From Syngnathus acus (taxonomy: Eukaryota; Chordata; Actinopteri; Syngnathiformes; Syngnathidae): a DNA stretch of 64,000 bases. The notes below the pieces were generated by a model. That model made no database searches. It saw only the letters and a program-made list of their open reading frames with translations, and was not told where the DNA came from. The stretch covers positions 20,374,693 through 20,438,692 of the forward strand of contig NC_051088.1 of the NCBI RefSeq assembly GCF_901709675.1. The letters are read 5' to 3'. The first letter of the stretch is position 1; each line of letters opens with the position of its first letter. A program made the translations under genes and the position numbers. Below are positions 38,901 to 64,000 of this stretch, one piece after another.

Positions 38901-40439
38901 AATGATAATATTACACAATATACACGACCAACAGACAGACAGCCAGATAGACAGATACATATAAATAATGTGTTCAAATGTGTTCATTTGATGAAGACAT
39001 GACCAGCATATGTAGGAAGTGCGTGTTTCCCTGCAGTGCAGTACATTTTGCGAGGCCCGTAGGGCACAATGGATGCGCAGTGCAACATTGAAGGTCTATA
39101 TTTGCAAAGGTTGTGGCTGTTTTGAGCATATTATGCAGCAAGATGTTTTTCCTCAGACATTCATGTTTACAGTTGGGACAGCACTGTTTATTACTTTGGT
39201 GGCAGTTGCAGTATTGTAGCTATTTGCATTTATTGAAGACATAATTCATTTTTTATTATTTTAATGTTATTTAAAGTTAACAGCAACTAGATACGACTGC
39301 AAAAAGCAGCTTTGCAGCATCTATAAATAGCTAGCATATTGTTTCCCTATAGCTCATGGATCATTGGTGTTGATGGACAGAAAAGACAATTAACACTGCT
39401 ACACATGCATGTACTTGAACAATTGATTTTTTTATTTGATAATCCACTAAAATCGATATATTTTGGTGTGGTAGAAATTCTCTAAACAAATACATCAAAC
39501 TTGTAAAGCTTCTTCTTTGTACTCAACCATGCATGTCAACCAGTATGTCTTTTGAAGTCATAGAAGGGGAAACATTTAAAAGGTAGAGGATCAAGTCAGT
39601 GGGTGCAGGGGAATGCATGTTTAATATGGTGAGACTTGGAGCTGGTGAGTGATACCTTGAATGACACATTGAAGCATAGCCCATCATTAAAAGCAGCATG
39701 CCACAAAGAAGGAATCGTGATGGTTGAATCTGTTCTGTTGTTAGTTTCTGTTAATTGTATCAGTTTCTTGTTCATAGAATTCACAGTTGGGTACATGTGT
39801 TGCACTGCAACAATGTTATGCTCTTTATGTGGCTGATGAAGCTCGCATAGGCTTTAGTATGCAGGCTCAGGGAATAACGGAATTCACGTACTGGCGTTAC
39901 GTATTCAGAATACCAATATTATGTACTGTGACATCCCTTCATTCCATTTGCTACATAGCTTATCCTATTCAGGGTCACTAAGGGTGCTGGAGCCTCTCCA
40001 AACTAACATCAGGCGAATGTTGTTCGCCCCCCAAAAAAGGTATCAGAGTACATTTTTCTGCTAACACTGAATAAAGCCGACCCTAAATCACTTTGTTTCA
40101 GAAAGCTAAGCATTACTTGACGGGTCATTTACAAGCATTAAAAAAAATCATAGTCAGTTTTTCTTTTACTAGGTTGTAAATGTCTTCGAAGATGTCTATC
40201 AAAGAGGGAATGAAAAATTGCTTGGGTCAATTAATGTCTTACAAGCTCACATCGCTCCATCACTGGGTCGTTGTCTTACCAAGCGTTAGATGCAGTTTCA
40301 TTGACCCCTCAGCCATCTTTAATGTTCATTCCTTCATCTCACAGCCTCCTTTTGCTGATTCCCTCTTTGGCCTTCAAAGGGACTTGTAGTTAAGAGAAGA
40401 ACCGAGCCAAATAACATCCATCATTCATTTAACACTGTG

Positions 40440-40886
40440 TACTGCCTCTTTCTGTCCCTCCCTTCCTCCCTATTTGCTGTGTCCCATCCCTCAGCCACTC
40501 TAATGTACTCCCTCCTCCCTACTTGCTGCACCTCCCCATACCCTGAGATGGAGAGCACTCACACAGGCTCACTGCAGCCCAACTATGCAAGGTGGGATGC
40601 AGCAACCAGGACTCGGAGAGACGGGACTCTCTTTCCTTCCTAAAAAATTAACAGCAAGACTGGGAATTTGGATTTTCAGAGGACACAAGGGAGAATTCAG
40701 CAGCAATTAGGTTGTTTAAGATGTCACATGAATTGTTGTTGTTGCCAAAGGCTTTTCTTGACCACTGACATGGATCCGGGTTGAAACTGGATGATTTTAC
40801 AAGTTGGAAGGATTTTGGATGCAGTTTTTAGCATCGGACTGTGGAGTGTCTGATCTCGGGCACATATTACACAGTAGCAGAAGAAC
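40440..40886 (+). promoter_or_regulatory. Probable frmpd4 promoter / 5' UTR of the conserved first exon
   Basis: The stretch leading to the conserved start has a pyrimidine-rich part (40440-40540) and a purine-rich leader with AGGACTCGGAGAGACGGGAC. Several upstream ATGs occur; one at about 40721 opens a 15-codon uORF (MSHELLLLPKAFLDH). The exact transcription start is not visible and no TATA box was found. Confidence 0.35.
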
Positions 40887-58974
<18,088 letters not shown>

Positions 58975-59820
58975 AGTTCCCTTCACTCCTTTTGCTCTCA
59001 AAGTGTGGCCTATGCAGTCAGCAGAAGTCTGTTTTGAAATCATCTACTTCCTTTTGAAGCTACTGCGGGAGTTGTATATGTTTAGCCATTACAATCTACA
59101 TCATCGCCCGAAAACATGCTAAAAAGCACCCCTCATTTAACTTGATTTTTATTTCAATGTATAATAAGAAAGCCATAACGTTGATGACCTTTATATGATA
59201 TACTGTATGTATACCCAGTAGAAACCCCTTTACTTGTGCATTATGTAATTTATTTTTCAAATATATATATACACAATATTTTGTATGATACAGTCATGTT
59301 TTGCAGTAGCAATTCCAGTCAGCTCTTTAAGTGCAGTTTTGCCACTGATGCATGTGAAATTCCACAAATGCAACGCAAGCAAATGTGAGGGCTGGGTTTT
59401 CTTGTGTGCTAATTTCAAATATGTATTTGTGAAAGTCAACTGGGTTTGGCTGAAATCTAATTGTCTTGCAGTCTGAGAGCAAAGTTAGATGTGTTCGAGA
59501 TTGAGTGGCTCGATAATTTTACCATATTTAACACTGCTTGTTATTTCATCACTTTGTTTATTTTTTTAAGAATTATAAATATTATATACAGTACTGTAAA
59601 AATGTATGCAATTTCTTTTGGGCCATGTTTGCTTTAAGACTGTTTTAGCCATATGAAAATTATTTTTACCTTTTTGTGTATATGTTTTGGGATCACCTTT
59701 GTGCTTGAAGGTTTAACTCAACAATATGTATCCAATGCAGTGATGTATGATGACAAAATAATGACTTTTTATTGATTATTCACAAACCTATTAAAACTAA
59801 ATATTTTAAATGTTTGTGTG
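58975..59820 (+). other. frmpd4 3' UTR
   Basis: AT-rich sequence with no ORF of note follows the stop codon. It contains several AT-rich tracts (such as TTTATTTTTCAAATATATAT near 59248) typical of neuronal 3' UTRs. Its end is set by the polyadenylation signal at 59790. Confidence 0.55.
59790..59795 (+). terminator. Probable frmpd4 polyadenylation signal (ATTAAA)
   Basis: The common variant signal ATTAAA is followed within 25 bp by a GT-rich element (TGTTTGTGTGCGTCTGTG), the arrangement expected at a cleavage site. It gives a 3' UTR of about 840 bp. No canonical AATAAA occurs between the stop codon and this point that I could find. Confidence 0.55.
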
Positions 59821-59959
59821 CGTCTGTGTTTTTATGATAATATAATAATGTAAAATGTCTAAGCTTGCCTGTTGGATGTCTTTGTAAACCCATATGGGTG
59901 GTGACCTTGTTCCGTTTTTGTTTTTTAATTACGTGGTGGCCCTTCAGTCAAGGTACAAC

Positions 59960-60111
59960 CAGTTCCACCAATCAGATACCACTAAACAGGAAACAGCGCA
60001 TGTGAGTCCTCACGTCTCCAATAGGTGCGCTTTGACACTATTGTCCTGTGAGGCACACACAAGATCAATCTAAAGTCACAACAGACGAAAGATTCCACCA
60101 CTATAAGGAAA
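59960..60111 (+). promoter_or_regulatory. Probable promoter of the downstream small gene
   Basis: Two CCAAT-type motifs (CACCAATCAG near 59966 and TCCAATAGG near 60017) lie within 150 bp upstream of the candidate start codon, in a GC-richer island between two AT-rich stretches. No TATA box is evident. The interval separates this start from the frmpd4 polyadenylation signal by only about 300 bp. Confidence 0.4.
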
Positions 60112-62515
60112 ATGAAGTTTAAAGTTTTTCTAAGAGCTGCAGCGGCTACCCCGATCCAAAGTTTGGCGGCCGCTTCCAAACGCGGCGTGCCTCGGTGGAA
60201 ATACCTGCTCCACAACCCAAACTTGATAGTAGGTCAAGTAGCTTGTCACTTTTTCTCAATGTGCAATTGTTTATTTTACATTTGTCTTTGTCCACCTTAT
60301 TAGATACCTCATCTTGGCTGAGCAGCTTTATTTATTTCTCATACTTTATCTGTTTTCACATGGTCAAAAATAGTGTTAATAAAATACTTTTGACGTCTCA
60401 TTTAAAAGGATTAGGGCCAGTTAAGAAAAAAAAAAAAGGAGGAGGGGAGTGACAGGATTGTGACTTTTTTCCCCCTCAGAATTCTGACTTAAAAGTGAGA
60501 ATTTAGACTTTCTGACTTTAAAGTCGGAATTCTAATTTTAAAGTGAGAATTCCGACTTTAAAATGAAAATTATGACTATTTCCCTTAGAGTTCTGAGTCT
60601 GAAATGAGAATTCTCACTTTAAAGTCCACAATCCTGTCACCCCCCCTTTTTTTTTTCTTTCTTCACTGGCCCTAATCCTCTTCCGCAGAAATGCATTCCA
60701 TTAAATCGCAGAGACAAGAACCCAAGTGTCTGAGACCACAGGGCTGAAGTCGCTTTAGTTGCAACAGGGACGTTCACCGCTCCAGAAAGGCATAGCCCCA
60801 CCTAGTGGCGTCCAAAGTGAATAATACCCATTTGTTTGGACAGACTTAACCGCTGCAATCAGAGAGATGCATGCATTGGTATAATGCAAGAGCTGGACCT
60901 GTAGTTGTTACTTTGGTTTTGTTGACATGCTGGTGGGGAGAGTTAGCATTACAATTAATTTGATTTTAGTTTGTTTTTCTGGTATGCGTATACTACATCA
61001 TTGTAGTAGGCTATGTTTTGGTTGCTGAAATTAATGGGGTCGACTAAAACCACAATAATAAACATTGTCAAAAGAATTACTCTCTAACAGAATCAAAACC
61101 GAGTTTGTCTGCACAGGCATAATTTTGGATAAGCACTTGAAATGGATGTTTGCAAGTGTACCTAATGATATGGCCTTGTCAGCCCAATCAAGAAATATGT
61201 AGCAAAGCTTTCAGCTTAATTAGGTTTTGCATTGGTAAAACACAATTTGTACTTTTCTTATCTTGCATTTTCGTGCCTCACAACCAGGTTACATGCCAGG
61301 AGTGGGGCCAAGTTATTCTGCAGAACAAATGGCGGGATCCTGTGTTAGAACACAACCTCTGCCACAGTGGGACATGGCAAGGCACAACACTCCGCGAGAC
61401 CAATGTTACAGCATTATGGCAGTGCACAGCCTCACTGCACTCCAGCACCACTGCCCGACACTAAGAAGAGGACATGAACTGCTCAGAAGGTAATCACTGA
61501 GAAACCAGCATAACCAAGAGGTGTCTGGTGTCTGTTTCATTGTGTGTCCAAAATTATTTTAAATGCCAATTTGTTTCATTGTGTGTCAAAAATTGTTAAA
61601 TGCCAATTTGAAAGGAATGGATAGTATCCACTTTAATATAATGAACTGACTTATTAGATGCATGGTTATTTCGTAAAGGTGGTGCACTTTACATTGGTAT
61701 AGTGGTGCACTTTATTATTAAAATGTAGGGATGTTCTGATCAGGGTTTTAAAATGCCAATACTGATACCAATCATACAGGGTATGATCGGCCTATATCAA
61801 TGCTGATACTAACTACATGGCTATGGTGTAAAATCTTAAATTTTAGCGCTACAACTATCGATTTTTCCTAAATAATAGATTATTTTTTTCAATTAAATGA
61901 TTAATCAGATTCAAACAAACATTTTCTATCACTTTTTAAATCATTTACGTCCAACCTCTAAACCCATTAAATGATTAATCAGATTTAAAAAAAATGATTA
62001 TTTTCTATCACTTTTTAACTCATTTACATCCACTGACTCTTTCAAAACTGGACTTAAAACTCACCTCTTTACCTTAGCATTTCCGTAATTTCTCTCATAT
62101 CCTGGTTGTCGTCCAGTTGTTTTATACTTGTCCTTGTTTTGTTTTCTTGTTTTTATCTGCCATGTAGCACTTTGAGATTCCTCCGAATATAAAGTGCGTT
62201 ATAAATATAATTTATTATTATTATTATTATTAGCCTTGAGTTTAGTGCCATCTATGTGTTAACTTGAAAAATGCGTTTTTAATATGAATTGATATCTAAT
62301 GCAGTTGCTCATGAAATATCAAGCTTGGAAATTATTGTGATGAGGTATATTCATGAAAATGTTTTTCGTTACTTCACTTTGCAACAAGTACATACGTATA
62401 TTTGTATGGTATTTCTTTTTATTTCTTTGCTGTAAGGTCAGGCAAACATCTGGATGATTCTGGCTGGTGTCATGCAGACTTTCAACCAAAAAGAATCCCC
62501 CATCTTAGTGAATGA
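60112..62515 (+). CDS. Candidate small three-exon gene of unknown function (133 aa)
   Basis: Exons 60112-60232, 61288-61489 and 62437-62515 join in phase (1, then 2) to a 402-bp ORF. Donors are GTAG|GTCAAG and AGAAG|GTAATC; acceptors are CACAACCAG and TTTGCTGTAAG. The product starts MKFKVFLRAAAATPIQSLAA, continues LLHNPNLIVGYMPGVG and QPLPQWDMARHNTPRDQCYS, and ends CHADFQPKRIPHLSE. The N-terminus is basic and alanine-rich, compatible with a mitochondrial presequence, but no domain is recognised. Another donor three bases earlier (ATA|GTAGGT) would shift frame and stop inside exon 2. I cannot name a homologue; the phase-consistent chain and promoter-like upstream sequence are the main support. 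Confidence 0.5.
60407..60679. mobile_element. Foldback MITE-like palindromic element
   Basis: The left end AGGATTAGGGCCAGTTAAGA, a poly-A stretch and GTGACAGGATTGTG recur inverted at the right end (CACAATCCTGTCAC, poly-T, CACTGGCCCTAATCCT). The arms are about 65 bp or more and the middle holds short alternating blocks of GACTTTAAAGT and GAATTC, so nearly the whole 273 bp could fold. No target duplication was found. It lies in intron 1 of the candidate small gene. Confidence 0.75.
62032..62235 (+). mobile_element. Truncated LINE-type 3' end with (ATT)n tail
   Basis: ACTGGACTTAAAACTCACCT, then GTAGCACTTTGAGATTCCTC, then AAGTGCGTTATAAATATAAT and (TTA)n make the usual 3' end of a fish non-LTR element. 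It is located in intron 2 of the candidate small gene, 200 bp before its last exon. Confidence 0.55.
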
Positions 62516-64000
62516 ATTCAGAACATTTTGGGCACTAGATTTATTGAAAAAGTCACCATGAGTTGGATTGTTTGGCTGCCTAGGCAGTTGTATTTTCAAA
62601 ATGAAAAATCAGAGGAAAAGATACAATAATGACGAGACAGTAAATTAGTGGAAGAATATCGAAGCCTTGTGAAGGTAAAGTGGCATGCCCTGATTCTGTC
62701 ATCAGTCGTCACTCTAGTTAATGGTCCTCTGCAGTCTGGGCCTTCGTCAGCCGTTCTGAATAAGAATGAGCTCCAAACATTGAGAAATTGTTTGCCGCAT
62801 TTGAGTGGAGCTCATCATTTTAGTGTAAAGTCTATGTTGTGAATTGGAAATTCATCAAAAATTTTATTGTGCAGTATAAAGTCACGGTACTATTTATCCG
62901 TCTGTTATAATCTTCATTGTTTAACGCCAATACAAATGTCAAAGTTCACTCATCAAATTGTAACAAAAAAAATGCAATGCAAGGTCAAAATGGCACCGAG
63001 TGCGCATTTAGACTATGAACCGCACTGGCAGGCGTTAAATATATTGTTTGAAAGCTCAATGGTAGGCAGGGAGTTGAGAGGAAAAACATAATAGAAGCTG
63101 TCAAAATTTCAAATTATGCAGGAAGCTTGACGAGAAAACGATCACAGGCAATTATGCCGAGGCAAGTACCCTCAAAAGAGCACCCCCTTCATCTTAGAGG
63201 AGAGTTGGACACACAAAGAGCAGTACAACCGAGCAACTCATGTTTCTTCAATATTGTTTTGTCACTTCGCAAATAGGGACGATCACACAAATGCACATTA
63301 TTTCACATTGGATACTTATTCACTGCTTAATGGCTGCAATCCGTTTTGACATGTTGTCATCGCCATAGTTTTATTTTCCTGCACTGAATATGTAGACTAA
63401 TTCGACACACATACTGCACAGTACATAAGAATCATTATGGAATGCAACCCTAACCCGACTAACACGCGCCGGTCCACAATCAAGAACCGATTCTGATTTG
63501 TGTCAGCGATCTGGCTTGGGGAACCAAGGGAAGCAATTTTGTTTTGTTTTTTGCTACCATTTAGGAGCCTTTAGTATTCTTTGATTTACTGTAGGGCTCA
63601 TTTCCTCTATAAATCTGTTTCATGCTGTCCAATCAAAATTCACAGCTGTTTTGACCATTCTGCCAATGATAAAACAAATACTGACGCTTTTAATTGCTGT
63701 TATTTATATCTGTGAATTGAAGGCTATTTATATAGCACAAGCTCTTTTTGATCAACCTCCAGACTTTCAGTGGGTCAGTCGCAAGATGCAGCGCTGCGTG
63801 TGAGCATGTGTGTGTCTGTGTATGCGTGTGCATGCATGTATCCGTAAAGGTCTTTTTATACGGCCATAAACATGTACAAAATGTATCCATGCTCGCTCCC
63901 GGTTGGCCACTAAGCATCCGCCAAGGTGAAACATAACAGCAACGGTCACGTTCATTATGCGTTCCATTTCCATTGAGTATGTGTTGTTGTGTGAAATGGA
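62516..64000. other. Right end of window, no gene recognised
   Basis: AT-rich sequence without supported coding regions. No canonical AATAAA follows the candidate small gene within this stretch. A short GT-type tract lies at about 63797-63838. Prps2, the next gene in human order, was not found. Confidence 0.5.

Larger units (their letters stand above)
30764..40440 (+). other. Intron or upstream region of frmpd4, no further gene recognised
   Basis: If the upstream first exon is used, this is its intron; otherwise it is intergenic. It contains a LINE 3' part (31691-32446), a copy of an unnamed dispersed repeat (34735-34910), a GT tract (about 35879-35912), a short GACA/GATA-like run near 38933 and a fragment of the GGGATAGGCTCC-type repeat near 39950-40010. 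The open frames here (for example 33876-34202, 36012-36332) have no features of known proteins, splice structure or codon pattern that I can support. Confidence 0.5.

Noticed and set aside
61288-61464. Alternative frame of the small gene's exon 2 (VTCQEWGQVILQNKWRD...)
   Set aside because: It requires the ATA|GTAGGT donor and stops inside exon 2; the other frame stays open and joins exon 3 in phase.
62516-64000. Search for prps2, the next gene in human order
   Set aside because: No PRPP synthetase motif was seen in any frame at the right end.

Overview
The window is nuclear DNA from a bony (teleost) fish. Split genes with GT-AG introns, vertebrate-type protein families, abundant (TG)n and (ATGG)n microsatellites, and fish-type LINE, hAT and Tc1 remnants all point that way. 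No bacterial, phage or CRISPR feature is present. All splice models below were read by eye from reading-frame phase, donor/acceptor signals and remembered human homologues; no alignment was run.

Layout. (1) 1-16865 is non-coding DNA rich in repeats, apparently the start of arhgap6 intron 1, because the first coding exon of arhgap6 (minus strand, 16866-17345, 160 codons) lies at its right edge. (2) 17346-19478 is the roughly 2.1 kb gap between two divergent starts. (3) msl3 (plus, 19479-25443) is complete: 14 coding exons, 544 aa, an N-terminal chromo barrel and a C-terminal MRG domain. (4) 25510-30400 is intergenic and filled with transposon debris. (5) frmpd4 runs from a candidate upstream first exon (30714-30763) and a conserved first exon (40887-40927) to a stop at 58974. 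It has 16 coding exons in the conserved-start form and 1929 aa with PDZ, FERM and a very long disordered tail. Its first intron holds an antisense tandem array of three tRNA-Ala genes. (6) 60112-62515 holds a candidate three-exon, 133-aa gene that I do not recognise.

The order arhgap6 (minus), msl3 (plus), frmpd4 (plus) is that of human Xp22.2, so this is a conserved linkage block. The genes do not form a pathway: Arhgap6 is a RhoGAP, Msl3 is a chromatin reader of the MSL H4K16 acetylation complex, and Frmpd4 (Preso1) is a postsynaptic scaffold.

The observations I rate highest are: the unknown small gene at the right end; the Frmpd4 C-terminus, which runs about 660 residues past the point where the human protein ends in a PDZ ligand; the degenerate WW region of Frmpd4; a second phase-compatible frmpd4 first exon; the tRNA-Ala array whose fourth unit is broken at a telomere-like sequence; a hAT-like element carrying a retroelement coding fragment; and a minimal uORF overlapping the msl3 start codon.
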